A stretch of 64,000 bases of DNA, from the NCBI RefSeq assembly GCF_003063415.1, contig NZ_NESK01000024.1, positions 1 to 64,000 on the forward strand, in the 5' to 3' direction. The position numbers and the translations under genes are program-made. The first letter of the stretch is position 1. Every line of letters begins with the position of its first letter. The notes beneath the pieces were generated by a model. The model was given only the letters and a program-made list of their open reading frames with translations, did no database searches and was not told the DNA's origin. The stretch comes from Limnohabitans sp. 2KL-17 (GTDB lineage: Bacteria > Pseudomonadota > Gammaproteobacteria > Burkholderiales > Burkholderiaceae_C). Shown piece by piece: positions 33,956-44,329 of this stretch.

Positions 33956-35203
33956 ATGAACATCCTTTTCGTCCATCAGAACTTCCCCGGGCAATTCAAG
34001 CACTTGGCACCTGCCCTGGCCCGGCAGGGGCACCGCGTGGTGGCATTGCACATCAACCCAAGCCCCAGTGTGCCGGGCGTAGAACTGGTGCGCTACCACG
34101 TCTCGGGGCGATCTGGGCAAGGCATCCAACGCTGGCTGGCTGATCTGGAGGTCAAAATCATCAGGGGCGAAGCCGCTTGGCAAGCCGCCTTGAGGCTTCG
34201 CGAACAAAGTTTTATGCCCGATGTCATCGTGGCCCACCCCGGCTGGGGTGAAAGCCTGTTTTTGCAACAGGTCTGGCCTGAGGCGCAGCTGGGCATCTAT
34301 TGCGAATTTTTCTACCATCTGCAAGGAGTCGACACAGGTTTCGACCAGGAATTCAGCGCATCCGAGGGGGACAAGGCTTGCAGGCTGCAACTGAAGAACG
34401 CCAATTACGAACTGCACTTTCCGCGCGCCCAAGCGGGCATTTCCCCCACGCATTGGCAAGCTTCATTGTTTCCCCAGCCCTTTGCCTCGCGTATCACGGT
34501 CATCCACGATGGCATCCGCACCGATCAGGTCAGGCCGGATCCGGAGGCACGCATTCATGTACAGACTTCGCAGGGGATGTTGCAGCTTGGCCGTGACGAT
34601 GAAGTCATCACCTTCATCAACCGGAACCTGGAGCCTTACAGGGGCTACCACCAGTTCATGCGGGCACTGCCCGCTGTCATGAAAGCTCGCCCCAAAGCCC
34701 GCATTGTCGTGATCGGCGACCATGAAGTCGGCTATGGCGCTGCACCGCCCCCAGGCGCCGATGGGCACACCCCAACCTGGCGCGATGTTTTTCTGCACGA
34801 AGTGAAGGACCAACTTGACCTGTCTCGCTTGCACTTTGTGGGCAAGGTGCCCTATGCCGACTTCTTGCGCGTGCTGCAAGTTTCCACCGTGCACGTGTAC
34901 CTGACCTACCCCTTTGTGCTGAGCTGGAGCCTGCTTGAAGCCATGAGCGCAGGCTGCGCCATTGTGGCCAGTGATACCGCCCCGGTACACGAAGCCATCC
35001 GCCATGGCGAGACGGGCCAGCTGGTGGATTTTTTCAACCCTTCAGCTCTGGCTCAGGCGGTGATTGGCTTGTGCGACAACCCGGCCGAACGGGCACGACT
35101 AGGGGCGCAGGCTCGGGCGTTTGCGGTGGAGAACTACGATCTGGAAAAGCACTGTTTGCCCCAACAGATCGAGTGGGTCCACACTCTCTCCCGTCAGACC
35201 TGA
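33956..35203 (+). CDS. Glycosyltransferase, GT4-like
   Basis: A 415-aa GT-B-fold glycosyltransferase. The N-terminal domain starts NILFVHQNFPGQFKHLAPAL, a motif common in a group of bacterial GT4 enzymes, and contains VIVAHPGWGESLFLQQVWP. The C-terminal donor domain has FINRNLEPYRGYHQFMRALP, VGKVPYADFLRVLQ, and the E-x7-E region LSWSLLEAMSAGCAIVASDTAPVHEAI. The acceptor and sugar are not identifiable, and no polysaccharide gene neighbours it except a two-gene ABC-2 exporter that converges on its 3' end. GTG 33938 is an alternative start. Confidence 0.85.
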   Translation: MNILFVHQNFPGQFKHLAPALARQGHRVVALHINPSPSVPGVELVRYHVSGRSGQGIQRWLADLEVKIIRGEAAWQAALRLREQSFMPDVIVAHPGWGESLFLQQVWPEAQLGIYCEFFYHLQGVDTGFDQEFSASEGDKACRLQLKNANYELHFPRAQAGISPTHWQASLFPQPFASRITVIHDGIRTDQVRPDPEARIHVQTSQGMLQLGRDDEVITFINRNLEPYRGYHQFMRALPAVMKARPKARIVVIGDHEVGYGAAPPPGADGHTPTWRDVFLHEVKDQLDLSRLHFVGKVPYADFLRVLQVSTVHVYLTYPFVLSWSLLEAMSAGCAIVASDTAPVHEAIRHGETGQLVDFFNPSALAQAVIGLCDNPAERARLGAQARAFAVENYDLEKHCLPQQIEWVHTLSRQT

Positions 35204-36010
35204 TCAGCTGCGAAACCGCTTTCGCGTCAACGCCAGCGCGATCCAGAACGACACCACGGCGAAAAGCGCCAGCACCAGCACGTGGCGCACAGGCTGGTCG
35301 GGCCAACGGTCCAAGAACAGCGGGCGCACCAAATCAACGGCCACCGACAGGGGCAACCAGTCGGCGATCACACGCACAAAGCCGGGCAGCTGCTCACGTG
35401 GAAAGAAAATGCCCGACAGGAACATCATCGGCGTGAGGAACAGCGTGAAGTAGTAGGTGAAAAAGTCGTAGCCTTTGGCCAGTGCGTTGAAGATCAGCGC
35501 CATGCAACTGAAAGTGATGCCCACGCCCAGCAGCACGGGCCAGGCGACCAGCAGCTTCCAGCTGTGGCTGATGTCCAAGACCAACATGACCACAAGGATG
35601 GCCGTCACGGTAAACAGTGCCTTGAAGGCGGCCCACAACATTTCAGCCAGCACCACATCGTCCAGCCGCACCGGGGCGTTCATGATGCCGTCCCAGGTTT
35701 TTTGCACGTGCATGCGTGAAAACGCCGAATACAGGGCCTCGAAGGTGGCCGCATTCATGGCACTCATGCAGATGCTGCCGCTGGCCAAAAACAGGATGTA
35801 GGGCACTTTTTCGCCCCCCAGCTCGATCTGCCCGACCAGTGAACCCAAGCCGTAGCCAAAGGCCACCAGCCACATGAGCGGCTCGGCGATGTTGCCCACC
35901 AGGCTGGGGATGGCCAGCTTTTTCCAGACCAGCCAGTTGCGCTGAAACACAGGCCACCAGCGCATCGACAAACGGGGCGCTGCCCAAATGTTGTTTTGAA
36001 TCTGACTCAT
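35204..36010 (-). CDS. ABC-2 type transporter permease (NodJ-like)
   Basis: A 268-aa membrane protein with six hydrophobic helices. It follows the NodJ/DrrB layout: VFQRNWLVWKKLAIPSLVGNIAEPLMWLVAFGYGLG, MSAMNAATFEALYSAFSRMHVQKTWDGIMNAPV, TYYFTLFLTPMMFLSGIFFPREQLP and a final helix before KRFRS. NodJ with NodI exports lipo-chitooligosaccharides in rhizobia; homologues in other Burkholderiales export unknown glycolipids. Its stop abuts the convergent glycosyltransferase stop. Its gene follows the ATPase with a 3-nt gap. Confidence 0.88.
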   Translation of the reverse strand: MSQIQNNIWAAPRLSMRWWPVFQRNWLVWKKLAIPSLVGNIAEPLMWLVAFGYGLGSLVGQIELGGEKVPYILFLASGSICMSAMNAATFEALYSAFSRMHVQKTWDGIMNAPVRLDDVVLAEMLWAAFKALFTVTAILVVMLVLDISHSWKLLVAWPVLLGVGITFSCMALIFNALAKGYDFFTYYFTLFLTPMMFLSGIFFPREQLPGFVRVIADWLPLSVAVDLVRPLFLDRWPDQPVRHVLVLALFAVVSFWIALALTRKRFRS

Positions 36011-36013
36011 GGC

Positions 36014-36943
36014 TCAGGCCTCCTCTCGGATCTGGCGTCCGGTCAATTTCAAGAAAAGGTCTTCCAGATTGGACGGCCGGTGCAGGGTACGCAGCGTGGG
36101 CCAGGCCTCCAGCGCATGCATCAGGGCCCGACTGTCCTGGGTGTAAAAGAAAACGGTCTCGCCACTGACCTCGACCCGACCTGCAAGGGCCTTCAAGCCA
36201 GCCTCTTGCGCCAGCGCCACTGCCCCTTGGCCAAAGACCTCAACCACTTCGGGCTCCAGGTGCTCGGCGATCAAGTCGCGTGGCTTTCCTTCGGCAATCT
36301 TGCGTCCTTGGTCCAGCACCAACAGCCGAGAACACAGGCGCTCGGCCTCGTCCATGAAATGGGTGGTCAGCAAGATGGATATGCCCTCTTGCAGCAGCAC
36401 TTGCAGACGCTCCCACATCAGATGGCGCGCTTGCGGGTCCAGGCCTGTGGTGGGCTCGTCCAGCATCAGCAGTTGGGGGTGGTTGATGAGCGCACGGGCC
36501 AGGCTCAGGCGCCGCTTCATGCCGCCCGACAACTCGCCAGGCTTGGATTTGGCCTTGTGGCTGAGCGCCCCGAATTCCAGCAGCTTGGGGATGCGTGCCC
36601 GAATGGTGGCATCGGGCAGGCCAAAGTAGCGGCCAAAGACAAGCAGGTTTTCTTCGGCTGTGAAGTCAGGGTCGAGCGTGTCCATTTGCGCCACCACGCC
36701 CAAGCGGGCCTTGATGTCCAGGGCATCACGGGGCATTTGCAAGCCCTCGAAATAACGGATCTCGCCCCCATCGGGTTGTGTCAGGCCCAGGCACATGCGC
36801 AGCGAGGTGGTTTTGCCCGCGCCGTTGGGGCCAATCACACCCAGGCATTCACCGGGATCAATATGGAAAGACAGGTCGTTGACCACGGTGGCATCGCCAT
36901 AGCGTTTGACCAGGTGCGCAACCGAAAGCAAAGGGGTATTCAT
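36014..36943 (-). CDS. ABC-2 type transporter ATP-binding protein (NodI-like)
   Basis: A 309-aa ATPase: Walker A GPNGAGKTT, LGVVAQMDTLDPDFTAEENLL (Q-loop; typical NodI wording), signature LSGGMKRRLSLARAL, Walker B LLMLDEPTTGLDP, H-loop LLTTHFMDEAERL. The C-terminal extension with LEDLFLKLTGRQIREE is typical of ABC-2 exporters. It powers the adjacent permease. The pair stands as a two-gene operon, divergent from psd across 127 bp. Confidence 0.9.
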   Translation of the reverse strand: MNTPLLSVAHLVKRYGDATVVNDLSFHIDPGECLGVIGPNGAGKTTSLRMCLGLTQPDGGEIRYFEGLQMPRDALDIKARLGVVAQMDTLDPDFTAEENLLVFGRYFGLPDATIRARIPKLLEFGALSHKAKSKPGELSGGMKRRLSLARALINHPQLLMLDEPTTGLDPQARHLMWERLQVLLQEGISILLTTHFMDEAERLCSRLLVLDQGRKIAEGKPRDLIAEHLEPEVVEVFGQGAVALAQEAGLKALAGRVEVSGETVFFYTQDSRALMHALEAWPTLRTLHRPSNLEDLFLKLTGRQIREEA

Positions 36944-37070
36944 GGATGAATTGTGCCTGTGACACGGCCTACTTTCGGTGGCAGGGGCTGCCTTCGACTG
37001 GAAAATGCCCGGTGTATTGCACGCCCGATAAAATCAGGCCTTCTCCTGACCCGCACTTGCGGCATTGCCC

Positions 37071-37928
37071 ATGTCCAGTTCCTTTTCTGACCGACTCGCG
37101 GTCTTGCCTCAGTACCTGATGCCCAAACAAGCCCTGACTGCCTTTGCGGGCTGGGTGGCTGGCAGCCAATGGGGCTCGGCAACCACAGGCATCATCGACT
37201 GGTTCGTGCAGCGCTACCACGTGAACATGGCCGAAGCCGCCAACCCTGACACGGCCAGCTACAAAAGCTTCAACGAATTTTTTACCCGTTCATTGCGGGC
37301 TGATGCCCGCCCTTTGGCAGAAACAGCGTTTGTCAGCCCGGTCGATGGCGCTATCAGCCAGTGCGGCCCGATTGAAGGCGATCAGGTGTTCCAGGCCAAG
37401 GGCCACAGTTACAGCACGCGGGCCTTGGTGGGTGGCGACGCGGCACTGGCGGCGCAGTTTCAACATGGTGGATTTGCCACGCTTTACTTGAGCCCACGTG
37501 ACTACCACCGCATTCACATGCCTTGCGCAGGCCGTTTGACGCGCATGATCCATGTGCCTGGCGAGTTGTTTTCGGTCAACCCGACCACTGCACGTGGCGT
37601 ACCCGGCCTGTTTGCCCGCAACGAGCGGGTGGTCTGCGTGTTTGAAGGCGAGCACGGCCCCTTTGTGATGGTGCTGGTGGGCGCCACCATTGTGGGCAGC
37701 ATGGCCACCGTCTGGCATGGCGTGGTCAACCCGCCGCGTCCGGGCACCCTGCGCGAATGGTCCTATCAAATGGACAGCATTTCGCTGGAAAAAGGCGAAG
37801 AAATGGGCCGCTTCCTGCTGGGCTCCACGGTGGTGATGCTGTTTCCCAAAGGCGCCGTGCAGTTTGAAAATGACTGGGCACCAAGCCGCCCCATTTGCAT
37901 GGGTGAGGCAATGGGAACGCGGCCCTAA
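37071..37928 (+). CDS. psd: Phosphatidylserine decarboxylase proenzyme
   Basis: Makes phosphatidylethanolamine from phosphatidylserine at the inner membrane. The 285-aa proenzyme shows the PSD features [41 protein letters not shown] (catalytic histidine), [12 protein letters not shown], and near the C terminus [16 protein letters not shown]. The LGST site (serine near residue 252) is where the chain self-cleaves to form the pyruvoyl cofactor. The start ATG 37071 is preferred over a TTG two codons before. Its stop overlaps the convergent kup stop by 4 bp. Confidence 0.95.
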   Translation: MSSSFSDRLAVLPQYLMPKQALTAFAGWVAGSQWGSATTGIIDWFVQRYHVNMAEAANPDTASYKSFNEFFTRSLRADARPLAETAFVSPVDGAISQCGPIEGDQVFQAKGHSYSTRALVGGDAALAAQFQHGGFATLYLSPRDYHRIHMPCAGRLTRMIHVPGELFSVNPTTARGVPGLFARNERVVCVFEGEHGPFVMVLVGATIVGSMATVWHGVVNPPRPGTLREWSYQMDSISLEKGEEMGRFLLGSTVVMLFPKGAVQFENDWAPSRPICMGEAMGTRP

Positions 37929-39793
37929 ATTTCGATCTTCGAGCCCAGCTCCACCACGGCATTGGTGGGCAAGTTCAAAAATTCAGCCGCCGCACTGGCG
38001 TTGTGGTGCATCTGGGCAAAGAGCTTTTCGCGCCAGGTGGCCATGCCGCCACCAATCGTCGGGATCACGATGTCGCGCGACAGGAAATAGCTGGTCATCA
38101 TGGGATCGAGCTGGTAGCCCTCGCCCTGAATGGTGGCCAAGGCCGCTGGCAGATCAGGGTTGTCCTTGAAACCATAGTTGACGATGACTTGCCAGCAGTC
38201 GTGGCCCAGCGGGGTCACTTCAAGCCGCTGGGCGGCGTCCATGCGTGGAATTTCGTGGCTGCGCACGGTGACAAACAGGTTGTGCAGGTGCAGCACCTTG
38301 TTGTGCTTGAGGTTGTGCAACAAGGCGTTGGGCACCGTGCCGGCCTCGGAAGTCAGGAAGACGGCAGTGCCCTCCACCCGGATGGGCGGGGCAATGAAGA
38401 CCGCGTCCAAAAAATCTGCCAGCTTCAGTGCATCCGATCGCAGCGAATCATTGAGCAAACGGCGGCCATCGTGCCAGGTCAGCATCAGGGTGAACACCGC
38501 CGCACCAATGAGCAGCGGAAACCAGCCGCCGTCAAAGAGCTTGAACATGTTGGATGCCCAGAAAGCCAGGTCGACCACAAAGAAGAACCCGGTTGCACCA
38601 ATGCACAAAGCCAAGGGCAGCTTCCAGGCGTATCGGATCACAAAGAACGTGAGCACGGTGGTGATCAGCATGTCGGTGCAGACCGCAATGCCGTAAGCCG
38701 CCGCCAGATTGCTCGATGACTTGAACATGACCACCGCCAGCACAATGGCGACAAACAGTCCCCAGTTCACAAACGGCATGTAGATCTGACCTGTGTCGGT
38801 CTCGCTGGTGTGCTGCACCTGAAGGCGTGGCAGATAGCCCAACTGGATCACCTGCTTGGTCACGCTGAATGCGCCCGTGATCAGGGCCTGCGAAGCGATC
38901 ACCGTGGCCATGGTGGCCAATACCACCAAAGGCACCAAAGCCCAATCGGGCGCCATCATGTAAAAAGGGTTTTTCACGGCCTCGGGATTGGCCAGCAACA
39001 GTGCCCCTTGCCCAAAATAGTTCAGGGTCAGACAGGGCATGACCACGCTGAACCAGGCCAGGCGAATCGGCTTCTTGCCAAAGTGGCCCATGTCGGCATA
39101 AAGCGCTTCACCGCCCGTGACGCAAAGCACCACGGCGCCCAAAATAATGAATGTCGTGCCCGGCTCGTTCCAAATAAAGCTCAAGGCGTAATGCGGGCTG
39201 ATGGCGAACAGGATTTCCGGGTGCTGCACGATGTGCGAGATCCCCATCACCGCAATGGTGAAAAACCAGACCAGGGTGACGGGGCCAAAGAATTTGCCAA
39301 TCCCTGCCGTGCCTCGTTTTTGCACCCAAAACAGCAGAAACAAAATGACCAGCGTGAGCGGTATCACCCCTTTTTTGAAATTGGGTGAAATGATCTCCAG
39401 ACCTTCCACGGCCGACAGCACGGAAATCGCCGGGGTGATGACGCCATCGCCATAAAACAGGCACGTGCCAAAGATGCCCACCAGCAGCAAGACTTTGCGC
39501 AACTGCGGCTTGTCCTTCACCGATTGAGAAGCCAGCGCCAGCATGGCCACCAGCCCCCCCTCCCCGTGGTTGTCGGCTCGGAGCACCAAAACCACGTACT
39601 TGACCGACACGATGGTGGTCAGGGTCCAGAAAAATATAGAAAGGATGCCGTAAACGTTTTGATGCGTGAAAGGGACATGACCGGAGCCAAAAACCTCTTT
39701 CATTGCGTACAGCACACTGGTGCCGATATCGCCATAAACCACGCCAATGGCGCCCAGGGTCAAGGCGGCGAGTGAAGAACGGTTGGAGGACAC
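37925..39793 (-). CDS. kup: Low-affinity potassium transporter Kup
   Basis: Potassium/proton symporter of the KUP/HAK/KT family, 622 aa, with about twelve membrane helices in the first 440 residues and a cytoplasmic C-terminal domain. Signatures: [73 protein letters not shown]. The start is read as GTG 39793, which gives an N terminus of family length and puts AGG 9 nt upstream; a TTG 6 nt earlier is also in frame. It lies downstream of gshA on the same strand, 113 nt away. Confidence 0.94.
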   Translation of the reverse strand: MSSNRSSLAALTLGAIGVVYGDIGTSVLYAMKEVFGSGHVPFTHQNVYGILSIFFWTLTTIVSVKYVVLVLRADNHGEGGLVAMLALASQSVKDKPQLRKVLLLVGIFGTCLFYGDGVITPAISVLSAVEGLEIISPNFKKGVIPLTLVILFLLFWVQKRGTAGIGKFFGPVTLVWFFTIAVMGISHIVQHPEILFAISPHYALSFIWNEPGTTFIILGAVVLCVTGGEALYADMGHFGKKPIRLAWFSVVMPCLTLNYFGQGALLLANPEAVKNPFYMMAPDWALVPLVVLATMATVIASQALITGAFSVTKQVIQLGYLPRLQVQHTSETDTGQIYMPFVNWGLFVAIVLAVVMFKSSSNLAAAYGIAVCTDMLITTVLTFFVIRYAWKLPLALCIGATGFFFVVDLAFWASNMFKLFDGGWFPLLIGAAVFTLMLTWHDGRRLLNDSLRSDALKLADFLDAVFIAPPIRVEGTAVFLTSEAGTVPNALLHNLKHNKVLHLHNLFVTVRSHEIPRMDAAQRLEVTPLGHDCWQVIVNYGFKDNPDLPAALATIQGEGYQLDPMMTSYFLSRDIVIPTIGGGMATWREKLFAQMHHNASAAAEFLNLPTNAVVELGSKIEI

Positions 39794-39905
39794 AGGCAAG
39801 GACCTGACGGGAATCAGGCCGGATGAAACAGAAGTTGGCTATTTTGCGCTCTGTTCCAGCCCCGTGTCACCGTCCTTTTGCCGGTTTTGTTGCAGCGCAG
39901 CAACT

Positions 39906-41201
39906 TTAATCGTAGACCTCGGCCTCAGGGTCAGTGGCTTCCAGCTCATAACTGGCGGCCAACATGGCCAAACGACCAATCACCCCGTACATGTAAAAGC
40001 GGTTGGGCACACTGGCACCCGGTTTGACACCTGGCTGAGGCAAATGGGGGGTGTCCGCAAAGGCCAAGGGCACAAAACTGGCCCCTGGCGCGTTCAGGTT
40101 CTCATCCACACCACGCTCTGCATGGACACGGTAAAAGCCGCCCACCACATACCGGTCCATCATGTAGACCACAGGTTCAGCCACGGCATCGTTGATGCGC
40201 TCATTGGTCAAAACGCCCTCTTGGATGATCACATCGTTGACGGTCTGACCGTCCTTGATGACGTTCATCTTGTTGCGGGTCTTGCGGTTCAGTGCGTCCA
40301 GGTCGGACACATCGCGCACCGTCATGATGCCCATGCCGTAGGTGCCGTTGTCGGCCTTGACGACGACAAATGGCTTTTCGTTGATGCCGTATTCCTTGTA
40401 TTTGCGCTTGATCTTGGTCAACAACGCATCCACATTGCTGCGCAAGCACTCCATGCCGGTCCCTTCGGCAAAGTTCACATCACCGCATTGGCTGAACATC
40501 GGATTGATCAGCCAGGGGTCAATGCCCAGGAGCTTGCCAAAACGCTTGGCAACTTCTTCATAGCTTTGAAAGTGTTTGGTCTTGCGACGAACACTCCAGC
40601 CCGCATGCAGTGGGGGCAACAAGAACTGCTCGTGCAGTTCTTCCAGAATGCCCGGCGCACCTGCCGACAGGTCGTTGTTGAGCAAGATGGTGCAAGGGTC
40701 GAAGTCTTTCAGGCCGACACGGTGCTTGCTGCGCACCACGGGCTCCAGGGTGATGCTTTCGCCATTGGGCAAATCAATGGTGGTGACGTCCTTGATCTCC
40801 GGGTTGATCGAACCCAAGCGCACATTCAGTCCCGCCATGTGGAAAATGCGCTGCAACTGCAGCACGTTGGCCAAATAGAAGGTGTTGCGGGTGTGGTTTT
40901 CGGGAATGATCAGCAGGTTTTTGGCCTCAGGACAGATCTTCTCGATGGCAGCCTGTGCCGCCTGCACCGCCAAAGGCAGCATTTCAGGTGTCAGGTTGTT
41001 CCAGCCCCCAGGGTACAGGTTGGTGTCCACCGGGGCCAGCTTGAAGCCCGCGTTGCGGATATCAACCGATGTGTAGAAAGGGGGCGTGTGCTCCATCCAC
41101 TCCAGGCGGAACCAGCGCTCAATCGCAGGCATGGAGTCGAGGATGCGCTGCTCCAGCTCATTGATGGGGCCGGTCAGGGCAGTGACAAGATGGGGAACCA
41201 T
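39906..41201 (-). CDS. gshA: Glutamate--cysteine ligase (betaproteobacterial/Acidithiobacillus type)
   Basis: First enzyme of glutathione synthesis (glutamate + cysteine + ATP). The 431-aa protein belongs to the separate GshA type seen in Acidithiobacillus and betaproteobacteria, recognised from EWMEHTPPFYTSVDIRNAGFKLAPVDTNLYPGG, NHTRNTFYLANVLQL, GWSVRRKTKHF and KADNGTYGMGIMTV. It has no resemblance to the E. coli GshA fold in sequence. The start at 41201 (MVPHLVTALTG) follows a CCTTAAAGG region. The gene order proA-gshA on the minus strand is loose (125 nt), so co-transcription is uncertain. Confidence 0.88.
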   Translation of the reverse strand: MVPHLVTALTGPINELEQRILDSMPAIERWFRLEWMEHTPPFYTSVDIRNAGFKLAPVDTNLYPGGWNNLTPEMLPLAVQAAQAAIEKICPEAKNLLIIPENHTRNTFYLANVLQLQRIFHMAGLNVRLGSINPEIKDVTTIDLPNGESITLEPVVRSKHRVGLKDFDPCTILLNNDLSAGAPGILEELHEQFLLPPLHAGWSVRRKTKHFQSYEEVAKRFGKLLGIDPWLINPMFSQCGDVNFAEGTGMECLRSNVDALLTKIKRKYKEYGINEKPFVVVKADNGTYGMGIMTVRDVSDLDALNRKTRNKMNVIKDGQTVNDVIIQEGVLTNERINDAVAEPVVYMMDRYVVGGFYRVHAERGVDENLNAPGASFVPLAFADTPHLPQPGVKPGASVPNRFYMYGVIGRLAMLAASYELEATDPEAEVYD

Positions 41202-41326
41202 GGGCGACCTTTAAGGGGCTGAAGGGGCAATAACGAAGAAGTCATATGGGGACTGTCTGCGCCTTTGCAAGCACAGACCGGACAATAGCGAAGGACATGT
41301 GGGCGGCGCCTCAGAAGGCAAGGCGG

Positions 41327-42607
41327 TCAACTGCGCACTTCGCCTTCACCCAGCACCACGTATTTGAGGGAAGTCAGCCCCTCAATGCCCACCGGGCCAC
41401 GGGCATGGAATTTATCAGTCGAAATGCCGATTTCGGCGCCCAGTCCGTATTCAAAACCATCGGCAAATCGGGTGCTCGCGTTCACCATCACACTGGACGA
41501 GTCCACCTCGCGCAAGAAACGCTGGGCGTGCATGTGGTCACGGGTCAGGATGGCTTCGGTGTGGTGGCTGCCGTAATGGTTGATGTGGGCGATCGCCTCA
41601 TCTAACCCCTCAACCACCTTGATGCTGATGATCGGGGCCAGGTATTCCTCGAACCAGTCCTGGTCGGTGGCGTCTTTCAGGTTGGCCCCTGTGACTTGGC
41701 TCAGGATGGCCTTGGCTTTGGGGCAGCAACGCATCTCCACGCCCTTGGCCGCGTAAATGGCGCCGATTTTGGGCAGGAATTCGGCCGCCACACCGCGCGC
41801 GACCAGCAGACTTTCGCTGGCATTGCAGGGGCTGTATTTATGAGTTTTGGCGTTGTCCGCCACCTTCACGGCCATGTCGATGTCACAGGGATCGTCCACA
41901 TAGGTGTGGCAGTTGCCGTCCAGGTGCTTGATGACGGGCACCTTGGCCTCGGCGCTGATGCGCTCGATCAGGCCCTTGCCGCCACGCGGAATGACCACAT
42001 CCACATATTGCGGCATGGTGATGAGCTGCCCCACTGCGGCTCGGTCTGTGGTCTGCACCAATTGCACAGCATCGGTGGGCAAGCCACTGTCGGCCAGCGC
42101 CCGCTGAACCATCTGCGTCAAAGCCTTGTTCGACTCAATGGCTTCAGAGCCCCCGCGCAAGATACAGGCGTTGCCGCTCTTGATCGACAGGCTGGCTGCC
42201 TCGATGGTCACGTTGGGACGGCTCTCGAAAATCATGCCGAACACGCCAATGGGCACCCGCATCTGACCGACCCGTATGCCGCTTTGGACTTGTTTCATGC
42301 CCGTGATCTCGCCAATCACATCGGGCATGGCGGCCAATTGCTCGCAGCCCTGGGCGCAGGTCTCCAGCACCTGGGGTGTGAGTTTCAGGCGGTCCACCAT
42401 GGGTTCGGCCAGACCGGCGGCGCGGGCACGCTCCAGGTCTTTCGTGTTGTCCAGCTGCAAAGCGTCGGCGTTCTCACGCAGCAAGGTCGCCAGATGGCGC
42501 AGCGCCTTGTTTTTGGTGGCGGCCGATGCCTTGGCCATCAGGGCGGAGGCTTTTTTGGCCTGCTGCCCAAGGGTCAGGACGTGTTCGACAGTGTTCAATT
42601 CAGTCAT
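41327..42607 (-). CDS. proA: Gamma-glutamyl phosphate reductase
   Basis: Reduces glutamyl-5-phosphate to the semialdehyde in proline synthesis. The 426-aa aldehyde-dehydrogenase-fold protein shows [63 protein letters not shown], and the catalytic cysteine in [11 protein letters not shown], and ends [11 protein letters not shown]. proB is not adjacent. It lies 30 nt downstream of holA on the same strand. Confidence 0.95.
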   Translation of the reverse strand: MTELNTVEHVLTLGQQAKKASALMAKASAATKNKALRHLATLLRENADALQLDNTKDLERARAAGLAEPMVDRLKLTPQVLETCAQGCEQLAAMPDVIGEITGMKQVQSGIRVGQMRVPIGVFGMIFESRPNVTIEAASLSIKSGNACILRGGSEAIESNKALTQMVQRALADSGLPTDAVQLVQTTDRAAVGQLITMPQYVDVVIPRGGKGLIERISAEAKVPVIKHLDGNCHTYVDDPCDIDMAVKVADNAKTHKYSPCNASESLLVARGVAAEFLPKIGAIYAAKGVEMRCCPKAKAILSQVTGANLKDATDQDWFEEYLAPIISIKVVEGLDEAIAHINHYGSHHTEAILTRDHMHAQRFLREVDSSSVMVNASTRFADGFEYGLGAEIGISTDKFHARGPVGIEGLTSLKYVVLGEGEVRS

Positions 42608-42637
42608 GTGGGCATTTTCGCAGATGTGCGATGCCCT

Positions 42638-43690
42638 TCAGCGCACGATGCAAAACCGCGACAACCGCACAGCCAAACGCTGCAAGGCCTGCCAGCCATC
42701 CGTGGGCCAGTCAGGCACTTTGAGGCCTTTGACGATGCCGTCCACCTGGTGCGCCGCTTGCAGCAAGCCATTCAGACGGGCTTCGGTCATGCGGGGCAAC
42801 ACGCGCTCAAACAGGCGTTCTCGCGGCCCCCACACGCGCTGCTCACGCAGGGCCATGGGCATGGGTTTGCCGCTGGCAATGGCATCTTTCACACGTTTCA
42901 AGGCGCGGATGTCTTCGGCCAGCGTGTAATGCACCAGCACCGCGGCCTCGCCTTCGGCCTGCAGGCCGTCCAGCATGCGCTGCACACGGGCCACCTGGCC
43001 CGACAGCACAGCCTCAGACAGCTTGAACACGTCGTAACGGGCCACATTGACCACGGCAGATTCGACCTGCGCCTGGCTGAGTTCGCCGGGTGGGTGAAGC
43101 AAACCGAGCTTTTGAATTTCCTGGTGCGCAGCCAGCAGGTTGCCCTCGACACGGTCGGCAAAAAACTGCAAGGTGCGCTGACCTTCTTCGCCGGCCACCA
43201 CACGCTGGCCTTGCTGCTGCAGGCGCTGTGCGATCCACTGGGGCAAGGCATTCCTGTCCACCGGATCGACCTGGATCGACACGCCACCGTTTTCCAAGGC
43301 GCCAAACCAGGCCCCTTTTCGGGTGGCAGCGTCCAGACGCGGCAATAAAAACAAGGTCAGCGTGCTGTCGTTGCCTTGGGCAGACGCGGCCAATTGCTGA
43401 ATGGCGGTGCTGCCCTCTTTGCCTGGCTTGCCCGAGGGCACACGCACTTCCACAATTTGCCTGTCGGCAAACAAGCTGAGTGAGCCGGCCGCGGCCTGCA
43501 CTTCGCTCCAGTCAAAATGCGCACCCGAGACGGTGTGCACGCTGCGTTCGGTATAGCCCTGTGCCCGAGCACTGGCTCGAATCGCATCGGCCGCCTCTTG
43601 GATCAACAAAGCCTCATCGCCATGCAAAACATACAGGCTGCGCAAGCCCTTTTGGAGGTGTGCTGGCAACTGAGAAAGGGCTAATTGCAT
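42638..43690 (-). CDS. holA: DNA polymerase III delta subunit
   Basis: Clamp-loader subunit that opens the sliding clamp. The 350-aa protein has the HolA pattern: LRSLYVLHGDEALLIQEAADAIRASA at the N terminus, LSLFADRQIVEVRVPSGKPGKEG, a central helical region with FADRVEGNLLAAHQEIQKLGLL, and a C-terminal collar domain (LAEDIRALKRVKDAI, LRLSRFCI-like end). It is part of the conserved leuS-lptE-holA block of proteobacteria, here in the order leuS, lptE, holA on minus, with a 20-nt gap to lptE. Confidence 0.92.
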   Translation of the reverse strand: MQLALSQLPAHLQKGLRSLYVLHGDEALLIQEAADAIRASARAQGYTERSVHTVSGAHFDWSEVQAAAGSLSLFADRQIVEVRVPSGKPGKEGSTAIQQLAASAQGNDSTLTLFLLPRLDAATRKGAWFGALENGGVSIQVDPVDRNALPQWIAQRLQQQGQRVVAGEEGQRTLQFFADRVEGNLLAAHQEIQKLGLLHPPGELSQAQVESAVVNVARYDVFKLSEAVLSGQVARVQRMLDGLQAEGEAAVLVHYTLAEDIRALKRVKDAIASGKPMPMALREQRVWGPRERLFERVLPRMTEARLNGLLQAAHQVDGIVKGLKVPDWPTDGWQALQRLAVRLSRFCIVR

Positions 43691-43710
43691 GAGCGCTCAA
43701 GAAAAAAGCA

Positions 43711-44316
43711 TCAAGGCTTGGCTGCCGGTTTAGGCAAGGTGTCGGGCGCTGCAGGCTGTATCGCTGCAGCAGGCGCAGTCGTCTGCGGAGGTGGGACCAC
43801 GCTGAGCGGCTTGACCGCAGACAAGCGTCGCATGATCTGCTGCACGATGTCGGTCTGCATGTCGCGGTACAAAATAGCTTGTTCGATTTCCTTGGACAGC
43901 GCAGCGGTCTCCGTGAAGCTCAAATCGCGCTGTTGAAACAACTCTACCGGCTCGATCAACTCCATGCCTTGCGGGGTACGCAGGCGAAACCGCACACGCA
44001 GGCGCAACTGCAACTCCCGCACCTGACCTGTCGCGCTCACGCCCACCGCGACCTGTTGACGCTCTTCGCTGAGGATATCGAGGATCGCATCGGCCTTGAG
44101 CATCAACTTCGCCTCGGTCCACAGGTCAATGCGGCCCGTGCCCAGCAAATTACGCCGCAGCTCCACACCCAAAGGCGATGTGGTGGAAAAATTGGCGTAA
44201 AGGGTTTTGAAAGCAAAGTCATTGGTTTGTCGCAGCTGGAACCCGCAGCCCGCCAGCCAGGCGGGCAACATGCCCACACCCAGCGAGGTCAAAAAAAGTC
44301 GGCGAGATGGCTCCAT
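43711..44316 (-). CDS. lptE: LPS-assembly lipoprotein LptE
   Basis: Outer-membrane lipoprotein that plugs LptD and helps place lipopolysaccharide on the surface. The 201-aa protein has a signal peptide with SRRLFLTSLG before the hydrophobic part and lipobox LAGC, followed by GFQLRQ, the usual first mature residues of LptE. SRRLFL resembles a twin-arginine motif, which is unusual. The C terminus is Pro/Ala-rich. The frame stays open to 44490 over leuS, but those codons shadow leuS; the start 44316 lies 13 nt after leuS. Family call rests on the N terminus, the domain pattern and the leuS-lptE-holA order. Confidence 0.88.
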   Translation of the reverse strand: MEPSRRLFLTSLGVGMLPAWLAGCGFQLRQTNDFAFKTLYANFSTTSPLGVELRRNLLGTGRIDLWTEAKLMLKADAILDILSEERQQVAVGVSATGQVRELQLRLRVRFRLRTPQGMELIEPVELFQQRDLSFTETAALSKEIEQAILYRDMQTDIVQQIMRRLSAVKPLSVVPPPQTTAPAAAIQPAAPDTLPKPAAKP

Positions 44317-44329
44317 CGGGGCCGCGCTC

